A stretch of 64,000 nt of DNA from Bretschneidera sinensis (GCA_023935145.1 CM043698.1:67879501-67943500); one strand, 5' to 3'. Shown: positions 46,184 through 57,870, counted from the first letter of the stretch. Numbers and translations: made by a program. Notes: a model not told the origin generated them from the sequence alone.

Positions 46184-48364
46184 GATGGTGAGACAAATTG
46201 AACTCGGAATGGAGGATCTTAAATTAAGTGTTTGCTAGGTCAAAAGGCTATGGTGGTTAATTCATATATTTTGACATTTATTTAGTGAATTCTCTAGCCT
46301 AATTTTCTCTTGAACTTGGTTATAACTGCATGAGCCGTTTCATTCCCAACTTAGCTTGAGGCCTTTTAAGATAACCATAATTTAGAAACAACTTTAATCA
46401 CTGTTTAAAATTGATTTTCTTAAAGAAAAAATATATAAAAAAATCATTAAAGCTGTTTCGAACCACGCCTACATACAACTCAATTTCAACTAAATATGCA
46501 ATTCACTTTTATCGGTTTAAAGCATCTTTTGAGCTCTTTAATAGAACCCATTATTGCTTTGCATTTTGGCGCCATTGTCAATTGTCATATATGTTGAAAA
46601 AAAAGAAAACAAAAACCTAGTTACCATATTGCACAAATTCAAACTAAAGTACATGTAGCAAATAACTTTTATTATACAGTCGTGATTTGATGCACGTATA
46701 GTGCTCACATACATGTACCAATTAACTTTTAATTTGTTTGGTTGTGATGAAATGAATAGTGCTGATGATTGATAAAAGGTAAATAAAGAAATTAGACGTG
46801 GATCCGTAGTCAAATCAACTAGTATAAAACTATAAGTAGGGATGTTAATGGGTCGGATTAAATTTGAAAGTACCTCCATCCTTCTTCATCTGACCACAAC
46901 GGTAAAATTCACCATTCACTTACATTATCATTTAGTAATTGACTGAATATAAATTTTTCATCTAATCCCCATCAATGCGGATGAGAGGATCATCCACCTT
47001 TCACTCGTTACCCCAGCTTTTTCTTAAAAAAAAAACCAACATTAAACCGATAAGTATCTCAGTATATATACAAATGCACAAATCCTTAGAGCTTCACAAA
47101 ATAGGGAGGTTTAATTAATCTCATTGTCTTTAATTACTTTTCTTTTCTTTTTTTTTTTTACCTTGAATTCGATTTGTTCTTATCACGTAAATTAATTTTA
47201 CAAAATTTGATCAATTTTATTTTGTCCTAGCTATCTTAATTATTTAGCTTAAAAGTTCCAAAAGCGATGTACTACATCATCTATGAGTGAAACACAATTG
47301 CCATATGAGAAATCAATAGCCTCACACGGCATTGATTCTAAGAATCATTTCCAACCTTTTTTATTATTATTTTTTTATTTTGAGCACATCCATCTTAAAA
47401 CAACAATTCATTGCAAATCTTTCTCATGGGATTTTATATTCTAAGTTTCCTTGTGGGGATTGTTTAAATTTCACGATCTAATATATATCATGCAATTGTA
47501 AAAATATTTATCTTCTGTGATACTAATTTTAGTTTTCATGCAATATGTTCGCTTACTCTCCTTGCATTTTAGGGATTGAAAGGAATGGTTTGGCACCTCT
47601 CAATTATTTAGATTCCCTCATTCCCTTAAATGCTTAACATCTATAACATTAAAAATTGAAATCAAACACAATAGCATATGTGCCAAACATCTAAATCACC
47701 ATTGAAAAATCGAATGAATCCAAGAGTAAGACGAGCCAAGCCCTAAAAAATTGTACTCCCTAGTTCCATTTTAGCAACTTAAAAAAATACGAAAAACTCC
47801 CTAGTTGCATTTTAGGGACTTCAAAAAAATGTACTCCCTAGTTGCATTTTTTGAAGTAATAAATAAGAAAGTATCCCTTGCAAATCGATTCCTAATTGCA
47901 TTTTAGGGACCTAAAAATGTAATAAATAGGATATAATCATCTTGTTTTCTAGAATAGAATGAAATATCCTATACTTTTATTTGTCTATCTTGTTTTATCT
48001 TTATCTCATCATATTTATCAAACACACTTATAATTTATAGGGAAATAAATCTTATATTGCCTCGTGAGTCTTTGGAGAGTACATTGATCAATACATTAGT
48101 AGAAGAAACATGAGTGAATGGTACATGAAGCAAAGCTTAAGGTGTTATTATCTGATGAGCCTTGCTTTAGGAGGCCAAAATCAAGAATAAATCGGATTGA
48201 GTGGGGTGAATATATGGACTTGTAATTATGCTTCATTTGTCAACATCTTAATCTATGTGGTTATATACCTTTGCTCTAACATTTTTAAACCAAAATGTTT
48301 GATTGTCAAGGATGTTAGGTTTGGTTTTCTTTTCTTTGTGATACATATACAATAATTTTAAAAA
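46184..48364. other. Intergenic DNA without a supported gene
   Basis: About 2.2 kb with only short AT-rich frames. The segment at 47745-47915 repeats a phrase of the type 'ctccctagttgcattttagg' four times with variable spacing. Nothing else is recognisable. Confidence 0.6.
47745..47915. repeat. Short spaced repeat
   Basis: Four occurrences of 'ccctagttgcattttaggga' or close variants, about 50-60 bp apart. Confidence 0.75.
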
Positions 48365-48373
48365 AAAAATTAT
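48365..48373. repeat. Possible 9-bp target duplication, left copy
   Basis: AAAAATTAT, repeated exactly at 50306-50314 at the outer edge of the other terminal inverted repeat. Nine bases is the usual length for Mutator-like elements. The A-rich content lowers its weight. Confidence 0.55.
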
Positions 48374-48670
48374 GGCCTCATTATAATTTAATCCATGATG
48401 TTTAATTTGGGTCGCAAAAGAGAAGTAATCAATTTAACTATTGACATTTTTAAAACCTTACAATTTGTAGCTTCCGATTAAATTGAGTCGCTAGAGATCA
48501 TGTGAAAGTCAAGTAAATCGTATTTTAAAGGGCAATTAGATGCCACATTAGCTAATTATGTTAAAAAAAAATTAAAAACCAAATAAAGCATAAAAAAATT
48601 AAAATAGAAAACAAAAATAGAAATTAAAACAAAAAAATAACAAATTAAAACTTTAAAAGGAGTTCGAATC
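48374..48670. repeat. Terminal inverted repeat, left
   Basis: Reverse-complement match to 50005-50305, with several indels and substitutions. The inner 100 bases are very A-rich, so the inner boundary is approximate. Confidence 0.7.
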
Positions 48671-49347
48671 AGAAAAAAAAAGGATAGCTATAACTATTTA
48701 CTCTTTCCTTTGCTCAAACCAGTAAAAACTCTAATCCCCAAAACTCTCTTTGAAATAACTTCGATTCAACCCAAAACTCCGTTTTTGACAATGATTCGAA
48801 AAAGATTTTAACTTTTGAAAAGAATTCTTGAAGGCTTTGTAAATTTTAAGGGGGTTTCGTGAAGATTTTGAATTTTGGGAGGGCGATTCGCGAAGTATTT
48901 GAAGTTTTTTAATAGGATTCGCGAAGAATTTGAAGTTTCTGAGGATCAATGACAAGGGTGGTGACTCCTTACTTGTCAACTTTGTTTTGTGCTTGGCTGA
49001 AATAAAGTCCAAAATGTGAGAAATGTGCTCCGACTTAAAAGAGTTTTCCTCAAGAGAGAGCCCTTACTAATTGACAAAGGGTGGTATAGAGCACGATGCC
49101 CACACTTGGTTTGGTTTTTCGTTTTGCTACACTTGGACTATCACTATTTCTACTTCATTGGATGAAGAACATAGTTTAACAAAACTACAATCCATAGAAA
49201 ACCAAATCTTATATTCATACCAAAAACCCATTGCTTACATGTCAATCCTAAACTTAACAACAAAATCAAAACCTAAGCAACAACTCTAGCCATAAACTTA
49301 CATAACCTAAGACTAAGCCATAAACACTGACTGAAAATTCTAAAAAA

Positions 49348-49891
49348 CTACCAAAAAAACATTAACAAACCCATCAAAACAACAACCAAAGCCACAAGCA
49401 TTTTGTCCCTTTCTGTCGCTATACCCAGTTCTCTTTTCATCATAATATCCCTATCTTGATTTAACTATGCTTTCTTTTCCAGTAGTTTGATCATCTCTTC
49501 ATAATTAGAAGCTTTCTCACGTGCATCATTTAGCTTCTCTAACAACCATGGCAAGATTTGGAGTCAACGAGAACAAATTCGATTGTTATGTCATTGGAAA
49601 AATCTATATTGTTCCCTTTTTTTTTTCTGTGATAGATTGACATTGGTGAGTTGATTATGTCAAATTAAACACATTCAACCAAAATTAACGCAATTTTTTA
49701 ACCAAATTTATTCACATTTTATTTACCTTATAACTTGCACATCCCTAAAATCTCCTTCAAATGTTCTATTTTGTCCAGAAGATTTGCAGTTGAGCCTAAT
49801 GACCACACTTGTAGAGAGCTGGTTGCATGGAGATTCTTTTGGTAGAGGTGGCAAAAAGTGGGGAGAAAATGGTGTGTGAGCTACTCCGCAT
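49348..49891 (-). pseudogene. Degraded GRF zinc-finger gene, two exons
   Basis: Minus strand. Exon 1 is 49891-49727 (starting MRSSSHTIFSPL) and exon 2 is 49626-49348, with a GT donor after 'tataag' and an acceptor at 'atcacag'. Both exons keep phase 0. Exon 1 shows LYKCGH, then WTK, RRF and GCASYK, the GRF finger order. Exon 2 resumes with RFFQ, then a coiled coil (LNDAREKASNYEEMIKLLEKKA) and a C-terminal membrane helix (ALVVVLMGLLMFF). Seven in-frame stops are present. The family is the small plant proteins with one GRF finger and a C-terminal helix; their role is not established. Confidence 0.75.
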
Positions 49892-50004
49892 CCTTTCGGT
49901 ATGAAATTTCAATCTCTGTTGGTCTAGGCTAAAATCCTAGATATTGGGGAGAAATAAGAAGGGAAAGAGTTTGGGTGTTTCTTGCTTTTTGATTTCATTT
50001 ACTA

Positions 50005-50305
50005 ATATTTAAACCGTTTTTAATTGTTTTTTAAGTTTTAATTTGTTATTTTAATGTTTTAATTGACTATTTTATTTTTTATTCAATTTTTTATTTTGTT
50101 TTAATATAATTAGCTAAGGTGGCATCTAATTGGCCCTTAAAATATGATTCATGTGACTTTCATGTGATCTTCAATAACTCAATTTGATCGAAGGCTATAA
50201 ATTAAAAGAGTTTTTACAATGTCAGGGGTTAAATTGACTACTTCTAATGTTGGGGAAATTATTTGTAACTCAAAACAAATTCAAAGGTTAAATTGTAATT
50301 AAACA
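50005..50305. repeat. Terminal inverted repeat, right
   Basis: Partner of 48374-48670; ends just before the AAAAATTAT at 50306-50314. Confidence 0.7.
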
Positions 50306-50314
50306 AAAAATTAT

Positions 50315-50650
50315 CTATGAATTTCCGAATCACAGTTGACTTGCTAGAAACTCTTTGGAAGACAACAATAACAAAATACCATGTGGTTTGGTCAATTTAA
50401 ACTTAAGTGCCTATGTTTTTTTTCGTGACACTATAGTATCATATGGTTTCTTTGTTTATCATTATGCTACTCTACCGTTAGAAGCCGTCATATTCCGTCC
50501 AAAACAACTTGAGAGGAATAGATGGGGTACATTTTGGTGGGAAAACACCCTCAATTTCGCGCTAGCAGACCCCTTTTCCCCTCTTATAGCTCTCTTTCTT
50601 CATTTGAGGAATAAAAACATGATTTGAGGAGGGAAGAACAACTCTTCCTC
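50315..50650. other. Upstream region of the intact-looking GRF gene
   Basis: No supported gene. It holds 'taccatgtggtttggtca' (50377) and 'gtatcatatggtttctttg' (50436), phrases common in dispersed plant repeats. The plus-strand frame 50355-50627 has no domain. The promoter of the GRF gene would lie here; a TATA-like 'cttatagctc' near 50584 is weak. Confidence 0.5.
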
Positions 50651-51273
50651 ATGCAGACCATTGAAGAGAATGAGCTTCCATCTTTAATTAGAAGAACCTA
50701 TTGCCAGTGTGGGTTGAGGTCACCATTGAAGACTACATGGACTGATGCTAATCCTCGAAGCAGGTTCCATGGGTGTCCAAATTTCATGGTAAATTTTAGT
50801 CAATTTTGTAGCTTTCTAGAATATGGGTTATATGGGTTTTAATTCGAATTATATGGTTTTGAATTCAGGACAGAGAGAGCTGTAATTTTTTCAGATGGTT
50901 AGACCCACCGATGTGCCTGCACGACAAGCAAATAATCCTCCCCAGTTTGCTTCATAAACTCACCAGATTGGAAGCTGAATTAATTGCTATTGAAGAAAGC
51001 ATGACGCTTGGGGATAAAATTGAAAGTTTTCTTGTGTCTTTTGTTGCTTATTTTGTGGTCGGGGTACTATTTTCATGTTTCTCTGTGATGGGTGCATGCT
51101 GGGTTAATGTGGTTCTATTTTGGTGTTCAGGATTTCTAGGTTTTTGTATGAATTTGGTGGTTTATGATGGGTGTATTATATTGGGCAAAACCTGTTTGGT
51201 AAAAATGCTCGAAAGAATTTGTTTAGCTTGTTTAGCTTTTTATTGTGGGTATTATTTTCATGTTTCCTTGTGA
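50651..51273 (+). CDS. GRF-type zinc-finger protein, two-exon model
   Basis: Exon 1 is 50651-50788 and exon 2 is 50869-51273, spliced at ATG|GTAAAT and GAATTCAG|GAC in phase 0. The start is the first ATG in the frame; the segment before it opens only with TTG. The joined protein reads CQCG, TTWTDANPRSRF, HGCPNF, then CNFFRWLDPPMC, a GRF zinc finger whose usual NPGRRF is changed to NPRSRF. A short helix and hydrophobic C-terminus follow (FLVSFVAYFVVGVLF), fitting the membrane helix of the family. The end beyond about 51060 may be intron read-through or altered by the 185-bp duplication. It converges with MULE-2, which ends at 52033. Function unknown; a MULE-linked accessory role is only a hypothesis. 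Confidence 0.6.
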
Positions 51274-51431
51274 TGTGTGCATGCTGGGTTAATGTGGTTC
51301 TATTTTGGTGTTAAGGATTTCTAGGTTTTTGTGTGAATTTGGTGGTTTATGATGGGTGTATTATAATGGGCATAACCTGTTTGGTAAAAATGCTCGAAAG
51401 AATTTGTTTAGCTTGTTTAGCTTTTTGTTGT
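51064..51431. repeat. 185-bp tandem duplication
   Basis: Two copies, 51064-51248 and 51249-51431, nearly identical. They cover the 3' part of exon 2 of the GRF gene and its downstream region; the predicted stop at 51271-51273 lies just inside the second copy. Confidence 0.92.
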
Positions 51432-52032
51432 TGAAATAGGTGTTATTTTTCATATGGGAAGTACATGTCTATTCTGGCCCAACCACAACCTAATATTTTA
51501 TTACAACTTTTGTAAACTTTCACCTGGTCATTTCTACTATAGCCTGCAATGTTCCTCTAGTTAGCATTGATCTAGATAATGGATCACTATCGGCAAATGT
51601 TGCATGTAACAAACTTGACAATGTGGATTTCTTGCAACAAGTATCATTCCATTCAGGTTGATGCTAGTTTTCTTACTGGCATGGTACTGCTGTTGGTACT
51701 CTTTTAGTTAGGCTTCTAGAGTGCATAAATTATAGACCCCATCTAAACAAGTATAATTCTACTAAAAGCATATATATTTCCATATAAATATCATTCAACC
51801 TGTCATACCTCAATTTGAGTACATTACAAATATCATTTAACATGTTTTACATATATATTTCCATATCCCAAAAGCTATCTATCCGAAGACATAAACCATC
51901 AATATCCCAAAAGAAAAAAATCCATATCCCATCAACAAATATGTATATAACTCAAAAGGTCATGTTAAGGTCAAAATATCAAAATTATAAAATTAGTTGG
52001 ACACATAATTCCATTCATCCCAAACAGTAGTC
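51432..52032. other. Convergent spacer between GRF gene and MULE-2
   Basis: About 600 bp without a recognisable coding region. The first half reads like 3' UTR, the second half is A-rich with 'catatcccaaaagc' type repeats. Confidence 0.5.
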
Positions 52033-52311
52033 CTACACCCCTTGAGGCCATCGAGGTGCAACATGTTTCCCTCCACTGCTTGGGGCACTGACATTGAAAC
52101 TTACTACTGCGGAAGGTGGTGTTCCTCTCACACTTGCTGCTGCTTGACTCCCACTGGCAGCATCTAGTGTAGCAGCCCCTTTTCCCCTTCCCCTATCCTT
52201 ACCTCTTGTCTTTCCATCTACAACTGGGACTCCTCCACTTCCCCTTGCAAGAGCTACCCTTAGTTTCGTCCTCTCAGAAACTAGTCTACCTCTAGGTCTC
52301 CTTGTCCTTCC
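52033..52311 (-). pseudogene. MULE-2 last exon
   Basis: Minus strand. It starts at an acceptor 'cacatgcag' (AG at 52312-52313) and reads GRTRRPRGRLVSERTKLR and a Gly/Ala/Ser-rich tail to TAG at 52033-52035. This Arg-rich tail is usual for the C-terminus of Mutator-like transposases. It joins in phase 0 to the zinc-knuckle exon ending at 57871; the intervening intron now contains copia-2. Confidence 0.65.
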
Positions 52312-52486
52312 CTGCATGTGCAACAGTTACCATGAGTTGTAGTGTAATTCAACATTGAGAAGATAAATTATATATTTAATAAACACCAACATGATATGAA
52401 GATGAACCAATGTTAGCAAGATTGATGGGAGGTAGAAGCAATGAACTACTTGAAGTCTCAATTACATACAGCAGAACAATTATTAT

Positions 52487-53320
52487 TGTTGGAAATCACC
52501 TTAGCAAGATGCCCAGGTGGTGATCTTCCAAACACCCAAGTCTTGAATGACTTGTAGAAAGAATTTCAGCAATCGAACACAAGAACAGAAAATCAAAGAA
52601 AGAAAGAAGACAAGTAATTTGTTGTCGAGGTTCGGCAATGTGCCTACGTCCCCGTGAGTTCCTCCGAACTCTCTGCACTATCTCAATGGTTCTTACAAAG
52701 TTATAGCAATCCCCTTCAAGAATCCAAGTTCTTGAAGAACCAAGAAGAGAACGAGAAAGTGATAGACCTATTACAATGCTTTCTATCAATTCTCTACTAA
52801 CCTCTCTTCTTCACAACCAGCCTCACTACAAGAGTCCCTCTTGCGTTTATATCTCTCACACAATTCTCTCTTGTGTTTACAATGATCTCACAATGTCACA
52901 ACCTGTATGGTTCTCTCACACACCTTTTCCACCACTTGAAATGAGGCTAGGAAACCTTTTTTATAGCCTCTTAATCTTGGACAATCTTGTGAATCATTCT
53001 TGACCCTTTGATCATGTTATTCCTTTAATATCAGCCCTACATCACTCTCCAAGTGATGCTATGCGTTTTGGTGTGGTGCTGTGTGTTGCGGCGTGACCTG
53101 ATGCTGCGGCGTGACCTGATGCTGCAGCCTCCTGATGTTGTGCGCACACCTCCTGCCTGTGGGCAGAAACTTCCACAGCAGTGTGTCTGACCTTCCCATG
53201 CACAAAATTGAAGCACACACATGTGTGCAGCCTTATAACTTGCTGAACTTTGATATCCCACAATTGGTTTGGACATTAACCAAACTTAGACCATGTTTGA
53301 AACTTAGGCAAATAACAACA
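52487..53320 (-). repeat. Copia-2 3' LTR
   Basis: 834 bp. The minus-strand TATA-like CTATAAAAAAGG lies at about 52956-52967. The polypurine-like 'acaaaggtagagat' follows at 53321-53334, and an A-run at 53346-53363 is a local expansion not seen in copia-1. Confidence 0.93.
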
Positions 53321-53419
53321 ATCTCTACCTTTGTCTAGGTGTTCAAAAAAAAAAAAAAAAACAAAACCTGAACCATTGTGCAGAAAGTTTCGGGATCCAA
53401 ACTCATATTGAGTTACCAA

Positions 53420-54268
53420 TTAACCAACTCCAATCCTAAGTAATTCAAGGCAATGATTGAACTTACTTAGAGGTAGAAACTTGGTGCCTGAATCTGCAGG
53501 ACTTTTCTCCATGGTCTTCTTGTCAACATGAATGCTTCCTTCTGTACCATTTTCCAGAATGTAATGATACCGAACATCCATATGCTCCGTCCCCTCATGG
53601 AACATCGGATACCTCCACAAGTGCCCTGTATTTTGGCTATCCAAAGATACCACCACCTACTCTTTTAGGACCTCCCACTCGTCCAACAACCCTTTGCACC
53701 CCATAGCCTCCTTTATGGCTTCCGTAGCCGCTATGCATTCTGCCCTGGTTGTTATGAGTGCTACCACTGGCTGCCACTGAGCCTCCATGTACCTCAGCAA
53801 CCACTTCATCCCAAGACAACGCTCTTTTTCGGGATTACTCACATATTTGCTGAAAACATCCATTGCCCAAGAAACACTTGACCTGTTTCTCTTCCTTTCC
53901 CGGATGATTCTTCTCATCCCAAGGATATTTTGTGCAAGGCTGAGATCCTTCCTCTCGAACTCCTCACTGAGTTGAGATGTAAACCTTTCCATCCTCTTCC
54001 TGCTGTTCCAAACTAACAGCCCATCAATGACATAGGTGAGGATACTCACCATCTTCTCCACCTTGTGTCCAGGTGAGAAAGTTTCTGTGAAACCTATGTC
54101 TTCTCTTCTTGTGAACCCATTCGCCACCAGCCTAGCCATATTCTGGACTTCATCTCTTGGAGGGCACCCTTCTTTGATCTTGTAAGTGCATTTACATTCC
54201 ACAACTTTCTGATTTCCACTTTGACGAATCCTTACACTCCATGGCCACTGTGTAAGTTTCTTGTTCAC
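53420..54268 (-). pseudogene. Copia-2 reverse transcriptase and RNase H remnant
   Basis: Minus strand. The frame 54268-53657 contains QKVVECKCTYKIKEGCPP, then DIGFTETFSP joined to GHKVEKMVSILTYVIDGLLV, the same RT deletion and YVID change as copia-1. It then passes from RERKRNR to SSVSWAMDVFSKYVSNPEKE, a further deletion private to this copy. KWLLRYMEAQWQPVVALITT follows, the same RNase H deletion as copia-1. The RNase H end continues to 53420. It cannot make an active polymerase. Confidence 0.88.
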
Positions 54269-54408
54269 TCATCTCTCCTTCTGTCCAAGGAGCTGCTGCA
54301 TCCGCAGCATCCGCAAACCCACATCTTGAAGGTGGTCCGACCAGCCTTCTTTCCCGGTCTCTTATGAGCTGAAAGTCCTTCTGACTTGTTGCAGCATCCT
54401 CTTCTTGT

Positions 54409-56170
54409 TCAGCCTCTTCTTTGAGTTTCTTGAGCTTGGCAATCATCCAAGGGCTCTACCTGGTCCAAACCCTCTTGCCTCCTTTGCTCTACCTGAACAG
54501 AATCTCCCTTGATGCTATGCTTAACAATTTCTGAATTGGTTTGCTCACTAGCCCCTGCAGGGTTAGTATTCTCCAAGTAGGGAAATAATAATTCATTAAA
54601 GACAACATCCCTACTTATTATGAGTTTAAATCCTTCTTTTTCTAAGGACCACAACCTGTACCCCTTAGCCCCTTCCCCATATCCTAGAAACACATATTTT
54701 CTAGATCCTGGGCTAAGCTTATCCTCCTTTTTGGAGTGCATACGCAGCACACCCAAAAGTCCTAAGGTTGTCCAACTCAGGGGGTTTTCCACTCCACATC
54801 TCCATGGGAGTCTTTTGGAACACAATCCCAGAGGGTGATCTATTAATCAAATATGCAGCTGTAGCTACAACTTCTCCCCAAAAATATTTTGGTAACCCGG
54901 ATCCATCTAACATGCACCTAACCTTTTTCATAAGGGTCTTATTCATCAACTCAGCAACTCCATTTTGCTGAGGAGTTTCCACAACCGTCCTATGTCTTAG
55001 AATGCCATTTAACCTACAGAATTGATCAAGTTCTTGGTTAAAAATTTCTAAGCCATTATCGGTTCTTATCCCCTTAACTACTCTACCCATTTGAGTCTCA
55101 ACCAGCCCTTTCCACACCACTAATTTATTCAAGGCATCTAATTTATTCTTAACCAAATAAACCCATACTTTTCTTGAATAATCATCAATTAAAGACAGAA
55201 AGTAAATGTTACCTCCCTGTGTTGGTGTCCTTGCTGGTCCCCAAAGGTCCGCATGAATGTAGTCAAGAATGCCCTTAGACTTGTGCACTCTGGTGTTGAA
55301 GCTGACCCGATGTTGCTGCCCAAAAACACAGCTCTTACAGAAATCCAGTTCTTCTACTTTGTCACCACCAAGTAGACCTTCATTGCTAAGCAGTTGCAGG
55401 CCCTTTTCGCTCATGTGTCCCAAGCGAGTGTGCCAAAGGGCTGCCTTGTCCAGCTCAACCATCAAGCTTGCTGCTTGATCATTGGTTTCTGTTTCTCCGA
55501 TCATCTCATAGAGTCCATCGTTTCTTGCTGCCTTGATCACTACCAAAGATCCCTTGGCCACCTTGATCTTTCCTCCCTCTATCTTGCATGTATAGCCCAT
55601 GGAATCCAGCTGCCCCAATGAGATCAAGTTCCTCTTCAAATCTGGAACATACCTCACATTTTCCAGCAGCCTTGTGACTCCATCAAACATCCTCAATTGG
55701 ATATCTCCAATCCCTCTCACTTGGCAAGAATTATCATTCCCCAAGAAGACCCTTCCATCATTGACCTTCTTGAAATTCTTGAACCATTCTTTGTGAGGGC
55801 TCATATGATGAGTGCACCCAGTATCCAAGATCCATTTCCCGCTGCCTTCTTGCCTCTTGCTCACACTTGAGCACACAACGAGAACATCATCATCTTGCTG
55901 TTCTGTTTTGGCAACCGAAGCCTCTCCATTCTTGGTATGGCTTCCTCCTCTATCCCTTGTCATCTTCTTGCAATCTTTCTTGACATGACCCTCCTTATGG
56001 CAGTAGTAGCAGCTCTTCCCTCCAAATCTCAGTTTGGAATGCATTCTCCCATGGCTTTCTCCTCTACCTTTGTCCCGATAGTAGCCATACATGCTACTGT
56101 GCACTCTCCCATGGCTCTCTCCTCTACCTCTGTCCCGGTAGTAGCCATGCATGCTGCTGTGCACTCTCAC
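54409..56170 (-). pseudogene. Copia-2 zinc knuckle, protease and integrase
   Basis: Minus strand. The 483-codon frame 56170-54719 contains two full gag repeats, an intact CCHC knuckle (CYYCHKEGHVKKDC), the protease loop WILDTGCTHHMSPHKEWF, and the GAG-pre-integrase domain (WHTRLGHMSEKGLQLL, CKSCVFGQQHRVSF). The integrase core has D in HADLWGPA, D in IRTDNGLEIF and E in NGVAELMNKTLMKKV, so the catalytic triad is retained. A shifted frame 54825-54409 continues as linker. This is the best-preserved coding stretch of the three copia copies. Confidence 0.92.
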
Positions 56171-56220
56171 ATCGCTCTCTCTTCTACCTCTGTCCTGGTA
56201 GTAGCCATGGTTGCTGCCAT
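56041..56220 (-). repeat. 60-bp coding minisatellite in copia-2 gag
   Basis: Three 60-bp units in register, the same unit as in copia-1 (five copies). Confidence 0.92.
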
Positions 56221-56650
56221 ACCAAGTTGCTGGCCTTCTTTAAAAGAACAACCCTTTACCACTTGATGCACTCCTTTTCTTGGCATCAAGATCGTCTTGC
56301 AACTCTTTCTTAGGATCAAATTTAAAAGCAAAGATTCGTTTATGAAGATACCTCTTATTAGGGAGAGTCTTGGCAAGAAACAACTCATCTAGTTTCTTCC
56401 ATATTGCAGCTGGATCTTCCGAGTCTCCGCACTCTCTTGTGACATTATCTGACATGTGCAAGAAAATGGTGCTGTAGGCCATCTTCTTCATCTCGGTCCA
56501 CTAGTCCTCCGTGGCACTAGCTGGAAAAGCATCATCTTCTCCAATAGCCAAGTCCACTTTCTGCTGCATGAGAACCGCCTTGATCTTCCGCTTCCATAGG
56601 GCAAAGTCCCCATTTCCATCAAACTTCTCCACACAGAAATTTGAAGCAAT
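56167..56650 (-). pseudogene. Copia-2 gag, N-terminal part
   Basis: Minus strand, in two or three frames. VTRECGDSEDPAAIWKKLDELF and FAFKFDPKKELQDDLDAK are followed directly by ASSGKG, so the same gag segment of about 62 codons is missing as in copia-1. The start codon expected near 56650 is altered (ATTGC instead of ATGGG), so initiation is doubtful. Confidence 0.8.
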
Positions 56651-56878
56651 CTTTTGCGGACAAGATCCTAGATTTGTGCACTAACCACAACTACTTTCTT
56701 CAACCTCAAGAACACAGATCGAAGATGGATCTTTAACACCGTTCTTGAATCAACCTTCAAGAACACGACCGGATCTTGATCTTTACACCGTTCTTGAATC
56801 ACCCAAGAAGTTTGATCTTTGATTCTTGAAGTCTTGGCTCCGTACCTTCTACTTCTTGCTCTGATAACCAGCTGCTTA

Positions 56879-56911
56879 GCTCTGATACCACTGTCCAAAG
56901 CTCTGATACCA
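56879..56911 (-). other. Iterated primer-binding sites of copia-2
   Basis: TGGTATCAGAGC on the minus strand occurs at 56900-56911, one base from the LTR, and again at 56879-56890. A third, one-base-different copy lies near 56855-56867. Confidence 0.85.
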
Positions 56912-56912
56912 C

Positions 56913-57739
56913 TGTTGGAAATCACCTTAGCAAGATACTCAGGTGGTGATCTTCCAAACACCCAAGTCTTGAATGACTTGTAGAAAGAATTTCAGCAATC
57001 GAACACAAGAACAGAAAATCAAAGAAAGAAAGAAGACAAGTAATTTGTTGTAGAGGTTCGGTAATGTGCCTACGTCCCCGTGAGTTCCTCTGAACTCTCT
57101 GCACTATCTCAATGGTTCTTACAAAGTTACAGCAATCCCCTTCAAGAATCCAAGTTCTTGAAGAACCAAGAAGAGAATGAGAAAGTGATAGACCTATTAC
57201 AATGCTTTCTATCAATTCTATACTAACCTCTCTTCTTTACAACCAGCCTCACTACAAGAGTCCCTCTTGTGTTTATGTCTCTCACACAATTCTCTCTTGT
57301 GTTTACAATGATCTCACAATGTCACAACCTGTGTGGTTCTCTCACACACCTTTTCCACCACTTGAAATGAGGCTAGGAAACCCTTTTTATAGCCTCTTAA
57401 TTCTTGGACAATCTTGTGAATCATTCTTGACCCTTTGATCATGTTCTTCCTTTAATCTCAGCCCTACATCACTCTCCAAGTGATGCTGTGCATTTTGGTG
57501 TGGTGTTGTGTGCTGCGGCGTGACCTGATGCTACAGCCTCTTGATGCTGTGCCCACACCTCCTACCTGTGGGCAGAAACTTCCATAGCAGTGTGCCTGAC
57601 CTTCCCATGCTCAAAATTGAAGCACACACATGTGTGCGACCTTATAACTTGCTGAAATTTGATATCCCACAATTGGTTTGGACATTAACCAAACTTAGAC
57701 CATGTTTGGACATGTTTGAAACTTAGGCAAATAACAACA
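56913..57739 (-). repeat. Copia-2 5' LTR
   Basis: 827 bp, differing from the other LTR at few positions. A minus-strand TATA-like box lies at about 57381-57392. ATTAT follows directly at 57740. Confidence 0.93.
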
Positions 57740-57870
57740 ATTATGAATTCATGCAATTTCTAAACTATCCTTTAATTATAATGAGTATGTTTATTAACTG
57801 CCTCATTTATAGATGAGGACCTCATTTTCTTCAACCTCATCCTCTTTTGCTAAAGTGATTCATTACTTAC

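Larger units (their letters stand above)
48374..50305. mobile_element. Short MULE-like element carrying a GRF pseudogene
   Basis: Long terminal inverted repeats lie at about 48374-48670 and 50005-50305. For example, the left 'aattagatgccacattagct' pairs with the right 'agctaaggtggcatctaatt', and the outer 'ttataatttaatcc' pairs with 'ggttaaattgtaa'. Long inverted repeats plus the possible 9-bp duplication suggest a non-autonomous Mutator-like element. Its only recognisable cargo is a degraded GRF zinc-finger gene on the minus strand; no transposase is present. Confidence 0.65.
52487..57739 (-). mobile_element. Copia-2: Ty1/copia element in an intron of MULE-2
   Basis: LTRs lie at 52487-53320 and 56913-57739. 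ATTAT at 52482-52486 and 57740-57744 is the 5-bp target duplication. The internal minus-strand body has gag, protease, integrase and RT/RNase H remnants. It shares three in-frame deletions and a changed YVDD box with copia-1. The two LTRs are very similar, so insertion is recent; the long open frame 56170-54719 agrees. Confidence 0.95.

Noticed and set aside
50355..50627. 90-codon plus-strand frame upstream of the GRF gene
   Set aside because: No domain, and it overlaps dispersed-repeat text; probably promoter or UTR.
54719..56170. 483-codon frame as a host gene
   Set aside because: It has retroelement knuckle, protease and integrase motifs and lies between copia LTRs.
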